Shown here: positions 8,738 through 17,054 of the stretch, in pieces
Position numbering within the stretch: the stretch's first letter is position 1
Layout: every line of letters begins with the position of its first letter
DNA from: UBA1952 sp965246765
Lineage (GTDB): Bacteria > Bacteroidota > Bacteroidia > Chitinophagales > Chitinophagaceae
DNA length: 64,000 bases
Direction: 5' to 3'
Assembly: GCA_965246765.1 (NCBI GenBank)
Contig: CBDFFJ010000005.1
Span: 806,001 to 870,000, forward strand
Notes under the pieces: generated by a model
Told to the model about the DNA's origin: nothing
The model's database searches: none
What the model saw: only the letters and a program-made list of their open reading frames with translations
Made by a program: the position numbers and the translations under genes

Positions 8738-9073
8738 CTACTTCACGCCTGTATATCCCCACCCTTTCAACCACCCAATCACCTTCTCCCGGTAATCCCC
8801 TTGAATTAAAATTTCGCCATCCTTCACGCTTCCGCCCGCGCCGCATTTCGTCTTCAGCTCTTTGCCCAAGGCCTCCAAATCATCGTCCTTTCCGGCAAAG
8901 CCGGACACAAGCGTCACTACCTTCCCGGCGCGCTGCTTTTTATCCAGCGCTACCCGCAGCTTCTGCTTTTCTTTGGGAAGTGTAACGACCGAATCAGTCG
9001 TTTCCGGCGCTGCCTGAAAGTCCGGGTTTGTAGAATACACCAGTCCGCCGGGATTGTTCTTCTGCTTCGCCAT
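8738..9073 (-). CDS. SUI1/eIF1-like translation factor (YciH family)
   Basis: 111 residues. A variable N-terminal arm (about 1-35) precedes a SUI1 fold: QKLRVALDKKQRAGKVVTLV, then KCGAGGSVKDGEILIQGDYR, then a C-terminal helix GWLKGWGYTGVK. The GGSVKDGEI block is the family signature. Bacterial members are related to eukaryotic initiation factor 1 and are thought to influence start-codon selection. That role is notable in a genome with so few Shine-Dalgarno sequences, but a link is only inference. Confidence 0.88.
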   Translation of the reverse strand: MAKQKNNPGGLVYSTNPDFQAAPETTDSVVTLPKEKQKLRVALDKKQRAGKVVTLVSGFAGKDDDLEALGKELKTKCGAGGSVKDGEILIQGDYREKVIGWLKGWGYTGVK

Positions 9074-9093
9074 GACCCAAAAGTAGCAATACT

Positions 9094-9130
9094 AAAAAGC
9101 CGCCCCGCATTGCGCAGGACGGCTTTCTTC
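9094..9130. terminator. Terminator for the small Gly/Asn-rich secreted protein gene
   Basis: AAAAGCCGccccgcattgcg and cagGACGGCTTTC form an imperfect hairpin with A/T flanks, downstream of the minus-strand gene at 9150-9515. Confidence 0.55.
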
Positions 9131-9149
9131 TTATAAAGACAGTCCGTAA

Positions 9150-9515
9150 TTACTGCCTGCGGAATCCACCGCGGCCGCCGCCTTGTCCGTTGTATTGGTT
9201 GTTATAACCACCGCCCTGACCGCCATTGTAGCCATTCTGGTTATTGTTATAGCTGTTCTGGTTGTTGTTTCCATACTGACTATTCCCACGGTTGCCATTC
9301 CAGCCTTGCCCGTCGCCACGACGATACTGCCTTTCGTAACCGCCTCCGCGGAACTGGCGACCATAGCCGTAGCCATAACCTTCCGCCATGTAGTGCCGCC
9401 TGTGGCGCATGTGTAGGCGACCGTAATAGCCATAGCCGCGGCCATAGCTTCTGCATTGCGCGCCGACACTGAAGCTCAACAAGCCCAGCAGTGCCACGAT
9501 GATGATTTTTTTCAT
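9150..9515 (-). CDS. Small secreted Gly/Asn/Gln/Tyr-rich protein
   Basis: 121 residues with the signal peptide MKKIIIVALLGLLSFSVGAQ. The mature part is low-complexity: Tyr/Gly/Arg-rich (GYGYGRQFRGGGYERQYRRG), then Asn/Gln/Gly-rich (NNNQNSYNNNQNGYNGGQGG). No fold can be assigned and it is probably disordered. Many Bacteroidota carry such small exported proteins of unknown role. The signal peptide and the terminator downstream support a real gene. Confidence 0.65.
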   Translation of the reverse strand: MKKIIIVALLGLLSFSVGAQCRSYGRGYGYYGRLHMRHRRHYMAEGYGYGYGRQFRGGGYERQYRRGDGQGWNGNRGNSQYGNNNQNSYNNNQNGYNGGQGGGYNNQYNGQGGGRGGFRRQ

Positions 9516-9605
9516 GTTGCTATTGATTTTAGAAGCAACAAGCCAAGTATGGGGCCAGAAATCGCAGCGCCCTTTTATTAACAGGCTGCTTGCAGGCAGA
9601 ACGCG

Positions 9606-10007
9606 CTAAACCGCATCGGCGCATAATTCAACCAGTACGCCATTTGTCCCTTTCGGATGGAGGAAGCAAACCATCTTTCCATCCGCGCCGGGTTCCGGCG
9701 TGTCGCTCAGCAATTCAAATCCAAGGGCTTGCAGCCGCCGCATTTCCGCTTCAATATTTTCTACGGCAAAGGCTATGTGGTGGATGCCTTCGCCCCTCTT
9801 TGCAATGAACTTTCCGATTGGCCCGTCTTCCCAAGTCGTTTGTAAAAGCTCAATCTTGCTCTCGCCGGTTTGGAAAAAAGCAGTCTCCACGCCCTCGCGC
9901 TCCACGCTTTCGGTCTTGTAGCAAGGCGTGTTGAGTAACTGCTCAAAGAGCGGAATGGAAACGCCTAAATCTTTCACGGCAATGCCGATGTGCTCAATCT
10001 TTTCCAA
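9606..10007 (-). CDS. mce: Methylmalonyl-CoA epimerase
   Basis: 133-residue VOC-fold metalloenzyme that interconverts (R)- and (S)-methylmalonyl-CoA in propionate and odd-chain metabolism. The two VOC modules read EHIGIAVKDLGVSIPLFEQL and GIHHIAFAVENIEAEMRRL. The metal ligands are expected at His7 (EHIGIAV), the His of HHIAFAV and the Glu of VLVELCAD near the C-terminus, all visible. Length is normal for the family. The B12-dependent pathway fits the cobalamin adenosyltransferase at 55 kb, although they are unlinked. Confidence 0.92.
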   Translation of the reverse strand: MEKIEHIGIAVKDLGVSIPLFEQLLNTPCYKTESVEREGVETAFFQTGESKIELLQTTWEDGPIGKFIAKRGEGIHHIAFAVENIEAEMRRLQALGFELLSDTPEPGADGKMVCFLHPKGTNGVLVELCADAV

Positions 10008-10072
10008 TACCGGATAGGTTTTGTAAATGGGAATATCTTGTCAATAAAGCGGCAGGCGCGCCCCGCCGGTCG

Positions 10073-10080
10073 TATCTTTA
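10073..10080 (+). promoter_or_regulatory. -7 box upstream of iscS
   Basis: TATCTTTA, seven of eight to TAnnTTTG, lies 28 bases before the iscS ATG. It is the likely promoter of the isc operon. No IscR-like operator is evident. Confidence 0.4.
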
Positions 10081-10108
10081 CGCTTCGCAAATAACGTTCA
10101 AAAGACCG

Positions 10109-11329
10109 ATGTCCCTCAAGCTCCCGATATACTTAGATAACAATGCGACCACGCCCATGGACCCCCGTGTGCTGGAAGCAATGATGCCGTATTTCACCGA
10201 ACATTTCGGCAACGCCGCAAGCCGCTCCCACTCCTTTGGCTGGGCTGCGGAAGAAGCTGTTGATTATGCCCGCGAGCAGGTAGCAAAGCTCATCGGCGCC
10301 GACCCGAAGGAAATCATCTTCACTTCCGGCGCTACGGAAGCCGATAACCTTGCTATCAAGGGTGTGTACGAGATGTACGCCTCCAAAGGCAACCACATCA
10401 TCACCTGCACAACCGAGCACAAAGCGGTTCTGGATACCTGCAAGCACATTGAGAAAATCGGCGGTCAGGTTACATACTTAGAAGTAGAACCGAATGGCCT
10501 TGTGGATTTAGCGAAGCTGGAAGCAGCCATCACACCGCAGACAATTCTGATTGCGATTATGTGGGGTAATAATGAGATTGGCGTCCTGCAACCGGTAAGT
10601 GAGATTTCTAAAATAGCCCGCAAGCATGGCGTGCTCTTCTTTACAGATGGCACACAGGCCGTTGGAAAGGTGCCGGTAGATGTAAATGCGGACGGCATTG
10701 ACCTGATGGCCTTCTCTGGCCACAAGATGTATGGCCCCAAGGGCGTAGGTGCGCTGTATGTGCGTCGCAAGAACCCGCGTGTAAAGGTGACGGCCCAGAT
10801 GGATGGCGGCGGCCATGAGCGCGGTATGCGTAGCGGCACACTGAACGTTCCGGGCATTGTTGGCCTCGGCAAGGCGTGTGAGCTTTGCATGAATGAGATG
10901 GCGGAAGAGGCGGCCCGTCTTTCTAAAATGCGCGACCGTCTGGAAGCTGGTCTTCTTCAATTGGAAGAAGCTTATGTAAATGGCAGCACCGAGCATCGCC
11001 TGCCGCACGTAGCGAATATCTCTTTCAAATACGTAGAAGGTGAAGGCCTGATGATGGGCTTTAATAAGAACATCGCGCTTTCCTCCGGCTCGGCCTGCAC
11101 GAGCGCTTCGCTTGAGCCAAGCTATGTGCTCAAAGCCCTCGGCCTCGGCGACGACCTTGCGCACTCTTCCCTGCGTTTCGGACTCGGACGATTCACAACG
11201 GACGAACAGATTGACTATACGATTAAAGCCATTTCAGAAACGGTGCTGAAGCTCCGCGAGATGAGCCCGCTTTGGGAAATGTGGAAGGACGGGGTGGATT
11301 TGGAAAAGATTGAGTGGGCGCACCACTAA
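10109..11329 (+). CDS. iscS: Cysteine desulfurase IscS
   Basis: 406-residue PLP enzyme that takes sulfur from cysteine as a persulfide for Fe-S assembly on IscU. It begins LKLPIYLDNNATTPMDPRV, with the glycine-rich FTSGATEADNLAIKG, the substrate-loop region THxAV-like TTEHKAVLDTC, the PLP lysine in FSGHKMYGPKG and the mobile catalytic Cys in SSGSACTSASLEPSYVL. The long ISC-type loop around that Cys identifies a group I enzyme rather than SufS. It is the first gene of the isc cluster. The next two genes are a toxin-antitoxin pair, then iscU. Confidence 0.95.
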   Translation: MSLKLPIYLDNNATTPMDPRVLEAMMPYFTEHFGNAASRSHSFGWAAEEAVDYAREQVAKLIGADPKEIIFTSGATEADNLAIKGVYEMYASKGNHIITCTTEHKAVLDTCKHIEKIGGQVTYLEVEPNGLVDLAKLEAAITPQTILIAIMWGNNEIGVLQPVSEISKIARKHGVLFFTDGTQAVGKVPVDVNADGIDLMAFSGHKMYGPKGVGALYVRRKNPRVKVTAQMDGGGHERGMRSGTLNVPGIVGLGKACELCMNEMAEEAARLSKMRDRLEAGLLQLEEAYVNGSTEHRLPHVANISFKYVEGEGLMMGFNKNIALSSGSACTSASLEPSYVLKALGLGDDLAHSSLRFGLGRFTTDEQIDYTIKAISETVLKLREMSPLWEMWKDGVDLEKIEWAHH

Positions 11330-11351
11330 TAAAAGTCAAAAGGTAAAAGCG

Positions 11352-11579
11352 ATGGAAGCACTTATCAATATTCCGGAAAATGTGGAAGTGAAGACTGTGA
11401 AAGCTGTGCTCAAGGCCTTAGGCGTTTCTTTCAAAGAGATGACGATGAATGGTGCAGCTAAGAAGTCAAAAGAGGATAAGCATTACAATCCTGAGTATGT
11501 TGCTATGATTCAAGAAAGCCAGAAGCAGTTTGAAGAAGGGCGATATAAGATTATCAAAACGGAAGACTTGTGGAAGTAG
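11352..11579 (+). CDS. Antitoxin of a YoeB-type module (DUF2683-like)
   Basis: 75 residues from MEALINIPENVEVKTVKAVL. The frame is open back to 11310, inside iscS, but the ATG at 11352 gives the usual N-terminus. A short beta-alpha start (probable dimer or DNA-binding part) is followed by a charged tail rich in Lys/Glu (KKSKEDKHYNPEYVAMIQES). Such tails wrap the toxin in RelB/Phd-like antitoxins. It overlaps the toxin start by 10 bp, the usual translational coupling of these modules. The DUF2683 assignment is from memory of Bacteroidota YoeB pairs. Confidence 0.75.
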   Translation: MEALINIPENVEVKTVKAVLKALGVSFKEMTMNGAAKKSKEDKHYNPEYVAMIQESQKQFEEGRYKIIKTEDLWK

Positions 11580-11830
11580 CTTACACAGAAAAGGCACAGG
11601 AACATGTGGAATTTTGGAAGCTGTCTGGCAATCAGAAAATACTAAAGAAGATTGCCGCTTTAATTGAAGACACACGAAAGAATCCGGAAGCGGGGAAAGG
11701 TAAACCGGAGAAATTAAAATATGGAATGGCTGGTAAGTGGAGCAGAAGGATAACCGAGGAGCAACGAATGGTTTATTCCGTAGAGGGAAATCTGTTAGTT
11801 ATACACGCGCTCAAAGGCCACTACGAGTAA
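11570..11830 (+). CDS. yoeB: YoeB family toxin (ribosome-dependent mRNA endonuclease)
   Basis: 86 residues, full length for YoeB. The GTG start overlaps the antitoxin end. It aligns along its whole length with Escherichia coli YoeB: GKGKPEKLKY, GKWSRRITEEQRMVY and the C-terminal GHYE. The catalytic residues Glu47, Arg66, His84 and the adjacent Tyr85 are all present, so it appears active. YoeB cuts mRNA in the ribosomal A site during translation. Its position between iscS and iscU means it could be co-transcribed with Fe-S assembly genes. Confidence 0.93.
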   Translation: MEVAYTEKAQEHVEFWKLSGNQKILKKIAALIEDTRKNPEAGKGKPEKLKYGMAGKWSRRITEEQRMVYSVEGNLLVIHALKGHYE

Positions 11831-11865
11831 ATCATCTATCGCAAATAATAAATCATAAATAACTC

Positions 11866-12279
11866 ATGGCATACTCAGAAAAAGTGTTAGACCACTACCA
11901 GAACCCGCAGAACGTGGGCACGCTGGACAAGAATAAAAGCAACGTAGGCACCGGCCTGGTAGGCGCACCAGAATGCGGCGACGTAATGCGCCTCCAAATT
12001 GAGGTGGATGAAGCGACCGGCCTTATCGCCGATGCCAAGTTCAAAACCTTCGGCTGTGGCTCTGCAATTGCCTCATCCTCCCTTGCAACAGAATGGCTGA
12101 AAGGCAAGACCGTTGACCAAGCCCTCGCCATTGACAATATGGACATCGTGGAAGAGCTGGCCCTGCCGCCGGTGAAGATTCACTGTTCTGTACTCGCCGA
12201 GGATGCCATCAAGGCCGCTATCAACGACTATCGGGTGAAGAACGGCATGGCAGTGCTTGAAGAAGCATCCGCACATTAA
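11866..12279 (+). CDS. iscU: Fe-S cluster assembly scaffold IscU
   Basis: 137-residue scaffold on which [2Fe-2S] clusters are built with sulfur from IscS. Start MAYSEKVLDHYQNPQNVGTL is canonical. The three ligand cysteines are in APECGDVM, FGCGSAIASSS and KIHCSVLAEDAI, together with the conserved Asp of CGD. The chaperone-recognition LPPVK loop is present as LPPVKIH. hscA and hscB are not in the window. It begins 35 bp after yoeB. Confidence 0.95.
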   Translation: MAYSEKVLDHYQNPQNVGTLDKNKSNVGTGLVGAPECGDVMRLQIEVDEATGLIADAKFKTFGCGSAIASSSLATEWLKGKTVDQALAIDNMDIVEELALPPVKIHCSVLAEDAIKAAINDYRVKNGMAVLEEASAH

Positions 12280-12313
12280 AATTCCGGCTTTAGTCAACCA
12301 CCAGACATCCTTA

Positions 12314-12332
12314 ACCCCGGACTCAGTCCGGG
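12314..12332. repeat. Palindrome between iscU and iscA
   Basis: CCCCGGACTCAGTCCGGGG is an 8-bp-arm hairpin with no U-run after it. It is probably a small REP-like repeat or an mRNA-stabilising hairpin inside the operon, not a terminator. Confidence 0.6.
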
Positions 12333-12360
12333 GACAGCAACAGCAAAGTGAAGTAAGAAG

Positions 12361-12717
12361 ATGAGCGCAGTTCAGAATGCAGCCTTACCCGGCATCCACA
12401 TTACCGACAAGGCCAAAGCCAAGGTAGCGCAGCTTAAGGCCGAAGCCGGCTTGGGGGACGATTATTTCGTGCGCGTGGGCGTAGTGGGCGGCGGCTGCTC
12501 CGGCCTTTCCTATAAACTGGATTTTGACAACGAAAGCCAGCCCGCTGATCAGACTTTTGAAGACAAGGGTGTGAAAATCGTCACAGATCTCAAGTCGTTC
12601 CTTTATCTCTGTGACACAGAGCTTGACTTTTCGGATGGACTGAATGGCAAGGGTTTCCACTTCATTAACCCGAATGCAAGCCGTACCTGCGGCTGCGGAG
12701 AAAGCTTCTCGGTATAA
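12361..12717 (+). CDS. iscA: A-type Fe-S carrier IscA
   Basis: 118-residue HesB/IscA-family carrier that passes Fe-S clusters to target enzymes. The three conserved cysteines are in GGGCSGLSY and in TCGCGESF near the C-terminus. The N-terminal ITDKAKAKVAQL and the FINPNA strand before the CxC motif are typical. It closes the isc operon, 81 bp after iscU, and is followed by a terminator hairpin. Confidence 0.93.
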   Translation: MSAVQNAALPGIHITDKAKAKVAQLKAEAGLGDDYFVRVGVVGGGCSGLSYKLDFDNESQPADQTFEDKGVKIVTDLKSFLYLCDTELDFSDGLNGKGFHFINPNASRTCGCGESFSV

Positions 12718-12734
12718 TACCATAAGAATTACGC

Positions 12735-12769
12735 TAAAAATGGCTTCGCTCACACGAGGCCATTTTTAT
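12735..12769 (+). terminator. Terminator of the isc operon
   Basis: AAAAATGGC, a 14-base loop and GCCATTTTTA form a stem with a following T-rich run shortly after the iscA stop. Confidence 0.75.
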
Positions 12770-13172
12770 TTATTGCATTCAATCACAGTGCATTGAATTT
12801 GCCGAAAATAATTTTCGGTTTACAGGTTTGAATTTTACAAATTGAATTTATAGTTTGGAGCCCGCAAGTACAGTGCTGCTCATCTAAAGAAACGATGGCT
12901 GTGCTATCTGTTCTTTAGGGAGCAATACTGGGCGATGCCTTGCCGCGAAACCCGCTGCAAGAAAATTCCATATCATGCGCTTGCATCGTACCCGTTTATT
13001 GGCACCTCCGGATCCGGCTTCCGTTACGGTCATCGCGCTTGGCCGCCTGCCTCCATAGCCTCCCCTCTTCTGATATTCCGGGAGTAAAGCTGAAAATCCC
13101 TTTCTGCAAGAGAGTAAGCACCGCCCTGCCGAAAACGGTCATCAGAGTAGGCATCCTTAAACACCCATTACT
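12770..13172. other. 400-bp gap upstream of the metzincin-like gene
   Basis: No gene can be supported. The AT-rich left part contains a perfect 17-base palindrome, CCGAAAATAATTTTCGG, at 12808-12824 (within a few bases), and an ATTCAAT/ATTGAAT pair just before it. The right part is GC-richer, with short frames that have no recognisable product and no signal peptide in frame with the next gene. Confidence 0.5.
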
Positions 13173-15350
13173 ATGCAAGATCCGTCCAACCTCTTCCCCT
13201 TCAGCAATGAATCTGAAGACACTGCTGTATTAGCAGAGCCGCAACCCGGTAACGGAATCGGCCATGAACACAGGGTCGCTACACTGGCCATCACGCCGGA
13301 AATAGCCGCTCCTGCTACGCCGTTCGGAGGCATTTCCATCCCTATCCAGACCCTTCAGCTTGCCAAGAAGGTTTCCAGCGGACGCTACGTGGGCAGCTCA
13401 GGGTCATTCCGGCTGGAGCTGCGTGTGGATGTGGACAGCAAGCGCCCCTGCAACCTGATAAGCGGAGATTACTTTTCCATCTCAGGCGGAGTAACCACGT
13501 ACTTCGGCTCCTTTAAGTCGGGCACGCTGACATTAGCTTGGACGGATACCTCGGTAACCATTTCAGGAAGCATCACCAGTACCTGGAGCACAACCTTCAA
13601 TAAGTTTCGTATCACGATTCCACGCGTTACGATTATCGTAGTCGGAAACCCTGCGGCGACCATTACTTTTTACAATGCCTCTAATGCCCCCGGCTCCACC
13701 TATACTTGCGCTTTCAACAGCGCCTTTTTCCGCTCGCTGAATCTGGAGATGGATTATGAAACCGGCACGACCATCTTTGACTCGTATGATACGGGTGTGA
13801 TGCCCCATGGCGGTGTTGGCCGGGTGCTGAATACCGTAAGTGCTTACGCGGAAGCCGGCATTCAACTGAACCGCACCGCCGCTACTAACAGCATCCCTAC
13901 GTCCGCGTCCGGGGCAGATACGGTCTGGACAAACGCAGAATTGGAAGCAGCCATGCATACACACTTCAGCCTTGTGCAGGATGCGCCGGTATGGCAGACT
14001 TACCTGATGGCTTGCAAAAGCCGTCATCAGCTAACCTCCGGCGGTTCCACGCTTTTCGGGATTATGTTTGACTATAGCGGTTCCTTTCAACGACAGGGCT
14101 GCGCAATATTCCAGTCGCAGATCAATAGTTTTTATGCCGGCGGCGGTGCAAATGACATTGCCCGGCATACGCTCTATTGCTATGTGCATGAGTTGGGCCA
14201 TTCTTTCAACCTCCTGCATTCCTGGGATAAAGGCCGTCCGAATTCCCTTTCATGGATGAACTACGACTGGAAATACGATCAGACCAACGGCACCGGCAGC
14301 TACTGGAACAACTTTGCCTTTCAGTTTGACGACCAGGAGCTCGTACATATGCGCCATGACTTCCGCAACTCAGTAATCATGGGCGGCGACAACTGGAACG
14401 TCAATTCCGGCGCCGAAGGTCCGCACAGCGAGGCTACGGACATTATGCAGCCGATCCTGGAAGACCGCTCCGGGCTGGCGCTCAGCATTAAGGCAAAGGA
14501 CACCTTCTACTTTGGCGAGCCTGTGGTTATAGAGCTGGCACTAAAGCTGCGCGACCTGAATGGCAAGCTTGTCCACAGCCTGCTGCACCCTTCATTTGAG
14601 CTGACCAAGGTGGCCATTAAAAAGCCGGGTGGGGCGATCGCGATGTATGAAGGCCTTGCCGAGCATTTCCTGCAGCCGGCGACAACTAAGCTCACTGAAG
14701 AGAATCCGTCTATTTATGACAGCGCCTACATCGGCTACGGCAGGGATGGCTTCTACTTTGACCAGCCCGGCTTCTATACCATTAAGGCTGCATATCGCAC
14801 TGCGGAAGGTGGTATAATCAACAGCGATGAGATCCGCATCCGTGTCAAATTCCCGGTTACGGAAACAGAAGATGCCATTGCAGCGCTTTATATGGGCGAT
14901 GAGCAGGGCCGGCTCTTTTATCTGATGGGCTCCGACGGCGCACACCTGCGGTCGGGCAATGAAGCCTTCCGTAAGGTTCTGGAAAAGTATCCAAAGCATC
15001 CCCTGGCTTCATTTGCAGCGCTGGCCACAGGCGTCAATGCGTCCCGCGACTTTAAGACCATATTGCCGGATAAAAGCGTGGAAGTCCGCCAAAGCGATCC
15101 GCTGACTACCGGCGCTATGATTACCAAAGTGTATGAGGCCACGAAGAAGGGCGAGGGCGTGGACAACATCACCCTGAACTATGCCATGCGCCGGAAAGCC
15201 CTCGCCGAAATCAAGGCCGGTGAGAAGGCCACTGCGGAAAACACTATGGCCACAATGCGTGAATACTTTGAGGAAAAGAATTTCAAGCCGCATGTAATGG
15301 AAAAGATTGATGCTCAGATAGCAAAGGTGCTTGCAACTCCTGCGGGCTAA
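13173..15350 (+). CDS. Metzincin-like zinc metalloprotease domain protein
   Basis: 725 residues. The zinc site HELGHSFNLLH begins at residue 339. It keeps the three His and the Glu of HExxHxxGxxH but has Asn in place of the usual Gly. A Met-turn candidate, SWMNY, follows about 22 residues later. Before it lies a beta-rich region with FRLELRVDVDSKRP. After it come a possible immunoglobulin-like region (residues about 440-560) and a helical end. I see no signal peptide: the N-terminus MQDPSNLFPFSNESED is polar and there is no T9SS domain. Secretion is therefore unproved. It could be an intracellular or non-classically exported protease. Confidence 0.7.
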   Translation: MQDPSNLFPFSNESEDTAVLAEPQPGNGIGHEHRVATLAITPEIAAPATPFGGISIPIQTLQLAKKVSSGRYVGSSGSFRLELRVDVDSKRPCNLISGDYFSISGGVTTYFGSFKSGTLTLAWTDTSVTISGSITSTWSTTFNKFRITIPRVTIIVVGNPAATITFYNASNAPGSTYTCAFNSAFFRSLNLEMDYETGTTIFDSYDTGVMPHGGVGRVLNTVSAYAEAGIQLNRTAATNSIPTSASGADTVWTNAELEAAMHTHFSLVQDAPVWQTYLMACKSRHQLTSGGSTLFGIMFDYSGSFQRQGCAIFQSQINSFYAGGGANDIARHTLYCYVHELGHSFNLLHSWDKGRPNSLSWMNYDWKYDQTNGTGSYWNNFAFQFDDQELVHMRHDFRNSVIMGGDNWNVNSGAEGPHSEATDIMQPILEDRSGLALSIKAKDTFYFGEPVVIELALKLRDLNGKLVHSLLHPSFELTKVAIKKPGGAIAMYEGLAEHFLQPATTKLTEENPSIYDSAYIGYGRDGFYFDQPGFYTIKAAYRTAEGGIINSDEIRIRVKFPVTETEDAIAALYMGDEQGRLFYLMGSDGAHLRSGNEAFRKVLEKYPKHPLASFAALATGVNASRDFKTILPDKSVEVRQSDPLTTGAMITKVYEATKKGEGVDNITLNYAMRRKALAEIKAGEKATAENTMATMREYFEEKNFKPHVMEKIDAQIAKVLATPAG

Positions 15351-15365
15351 ACCTTTTTCGGTCTT

Positions 15366-15408
15366 TATAATCAAAAAGCGGATGCAAGTGCATGCGCTTT
15401 TGATTATA
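15366..15408. terminator. Bidirectional terminator between convergent genes
   Basis: ATAATCAAAAAGCG and CGCTTTTGATTAT enclose a 15-base segment that itself contains TGCA palindromes. It is placed between the protease gene and the convergent small gene. Confidence 0.75.
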
Positions 15409-15413
15409 TTAGC

Positions 15414-15692
15414 TTACTTATCCGTAGCAGGTGGCTGGCTTGTATAATTCAGGTTGCGTTCCTTATTCTTCTTTACGCCATCGTTTTCCGGCACCTTATT
15501 GCCTTTATAAGGAGATGGACGGGTAGCGTCAGTCGCGGCTGGGCTGGTGCTATAGGTACCGTCGCCGTTTACATAGTAAGTGGGCTTCTCCTTTTTGTGG
15601 CTGCTTTTGCGGGCAGTCTTTTTAGCGCCTTTTGCGTCCGCGCCGGTGCAGAGCAGCATAAAGGCCGTGGCAACGAGTAGTAGCTTTTTCAT
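15414..15692 (-). CDS. Small secreted basic protein
   Basis: 92 residues with the signal peptide MKKLLLVATAFMLLCTGADA. The mature part starts with a Lys-rich run (GAKKTARKSSHKKEK), then YYVNGDGTYSTSPAATDAT and a polar tail. It probably stays unstructured. I do not recognise the family. The convergent terminator and clear signal peptide support the call. Confidence 0.6.
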   Translation of the reverse strand: MKKLLLVATAFMLLCTGADAKGAKKTARKSSHKKEKPTYYVNGDGTYSTSPAATDATRPSPYKGNKVPENDGVKKNKERNLNYTSQPPATDK

Positions 15693-15749
15693 AGAAATAA
15701 GTTTAAGGTGACCTTAAAAACTTAATGCCTCCACGATACGCAAATACAA

Positions 15750-15774
15750 AAACCGGCAGATTGCTGCCGGTTTC
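15750..15774 (-). terminator. Terminator for the Asn/Thr-rich protein gene
   Basis: AAACCGGCAG att CTGCCGGTTT hairpin, just beyond the stop of the minus-strand gene at 15792. Confidence 0.7.
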
Positions 15775-15791
15775 ATGCTGCCCCCTGCTTT

Positions 15792-16148
15792 TTAGCGCGG
15801 ATTGTTAGAGTTGATATTAGAGCCGTTCGTGCCCGTGCCCCCATTGGTATTGGTGCCATTGGTGCTGGTGCCAGTGCCGTTTGTGCCGGTACCATTCATA
15901 TTACCGGTGCCATTGGGCGTGGTTACATTAGTATTGGTATTGCTGTTTGTATTGTTGCGGTCCAGGTCATTCTCATGGGTTGTGGTGCCCTGCCGGTTTG
16001 TATTGTTCTGATCCGTGCTCCGGCCAGGATTGGCGGCATCGCTGCGATCGTGTGTGCGCTTGTTGGTGCGATTTAAGTTTTGGGTCTGAGCATATGCGCC
16101 TGCGGCGAGCAACAAGGCTGCGGCAAGAGCAAAAAAGGATTTTTTCAT
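15792..16148 (-). CDS. Small secreted Asn/Thr/Gly low-complexity protein
   Basis: 118 residues with the signal peptide MKKSFFALAAALLLAAGAYA. The mature protein is built from short Asn-Gly-Thr words (NGTGNMNGTGTNGTGTSTNG). It is predicted to be disordered. Function unknown. Terminator downstream and signal peptide argue that it is expressed. Confidence 0.6.
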   Translation of the reverse strand: MKKSFFALAAALLLAAGAYAQTQNLNRTNKRTHDRSDAANPGRSTDQNNTNRQGTTTHENDLDRNNTNSNTNTNVTTPNGTGNMNGTGTNGTGTSTNGTNTNGGTGTNGSNINSNNPR

Positions 16149-16325
16149 GGCTGATTTATTTTTGAGATGAATGTTTCGGAATTCGGCGCAGCAACTATGC
16201 CCGCGCGGCTATATAGAATAAAAACCAGGCCTTCAACGCCTTAAATCAGACGCCGCCTGTTAAGGTTTTCCCGAAGGCCATTATGCTTATTGCCGAAAGT
16301 GATAAGTGTCCGCAGCCCTTTTGCC

Positions 16326-16333
16326 TATTTTTG
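16326..16333 (+). promoter_or_regulatory. -7 box for the Nfu gene
   Basis: TATTTTTG is a perfect TAnnTTTG, 17 bases before the ATG at 16351. It lies inside the upstream extension of the frame, supporting the inner start. Confidence 0.55.
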
Positions 16334-16350
16334 TGAAAAGCGAATATCTT

Positions 16351-16944
16351 ATGTTGAAGACCGGCAATACCGTTGTAAGCATTTATACCGAAATGACTCC
16401 GAATCCGGAGACGATGAAGTTTGTGGCCAACAAGCTCCTTTATCCCGGTAAAAGCATTGACTTTCCAGATGAGGCAAGTGCTGCGCCTTCTCCGCTGGCG
16501 AAAGAGCTGTTTGGCTTTCCGTTCATTCGCGCTGTATTTATCGCTTCCAACTTTGTGACACTTAGCAAGACGCCGGATACCGACTGGAATGAGGTGATCC
16601 CGACTATCCGTGAGTTTCTGAAAGGATATCTTGAAGAAGGTAAATCCGTAATCAATGAGGACGAGGTTCCGCTTCGCAAAAGCGACAGCAGTGCCGTCAA
16701 TGAAGACGACAGCGATGTAGTAAAGCGCATCAAGGAGCTGCTTGAAAATTATGTGAAGCCTGCGGTAGAAATGGACGGCGGCGCAATAGCTTTCCGGTCT
16801 TACAACGATGGGGTTGTAAACCTGATGATGCAAGGCTCCTGCTCCGGCTGCCCCTCCAGCATGATAACGCTGAAGAGCGGCATTGAAGGCATGATGAAGC
16901 GAATGATTCCGGAAGTGAAAGAAGTAATTGCGGAAGCAGAGTGA
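16351..16944 (+). CDS. Nfu-type Fe-S scaffold/carrier (NifU C-terminal domain)
   Basis: 197 residues. The N-terminal Nfu_N domain (about 10-95) starts IYTEMTPNPETMKFV and has the FPFIRAVFIASNFVTLSK block. An acidic linker follows. The C-terminal NifU domain (about 125-197) contains YVKPAVEMDGGAI and the cluster-binding CxxC in GSCSGCPSS. Such proteins deliver [4Fe-4S] clusters, complementing the isc operon about 4 kb upstream. The frame starts at 16306, but the ATG at 16351 is favoured by the family N-terminus and the promoter position. Confidence 0.9.
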   Translation: MLKTGNTVVSIYTEMTPNPETMKFVANKLLYPGKSIDFPDEASAAPSPLAKELFGFPFIRAVFIASNFVTLSKTPDTDWNEVIPTIREFLKGYLEEGKSVINEDEVPLRKSDSSAVNEDDSDVVKRIKELLENYVKPAVEMDGGAIAFRSYNDGVVNLMMQGSCSGCPSSMITLKSGIEGMMKRMIPEVKEVIAEAE

Positions 16945-16959
16945 TGCGCAACAGGTTTT

Positions 16960-16998
16960 GTGAAGGGAAGAATGGTCCGCCATTCTTCCCTTTTTATT
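16960..16998 (+). terminator. Terminator after the Nfu gene
   Basis: AAGGGAAGAATGG, TCCG loop, CCATTCTTCCCTTTTT: long stem followed by a T-run. Confidence 0.85.
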
Positions 16999-17054
16999 TT
17001 ATTGACATTGCCGTTCCCCATTCCCTGTGCCATGTTCCCTATTTTAGCCCCTGA

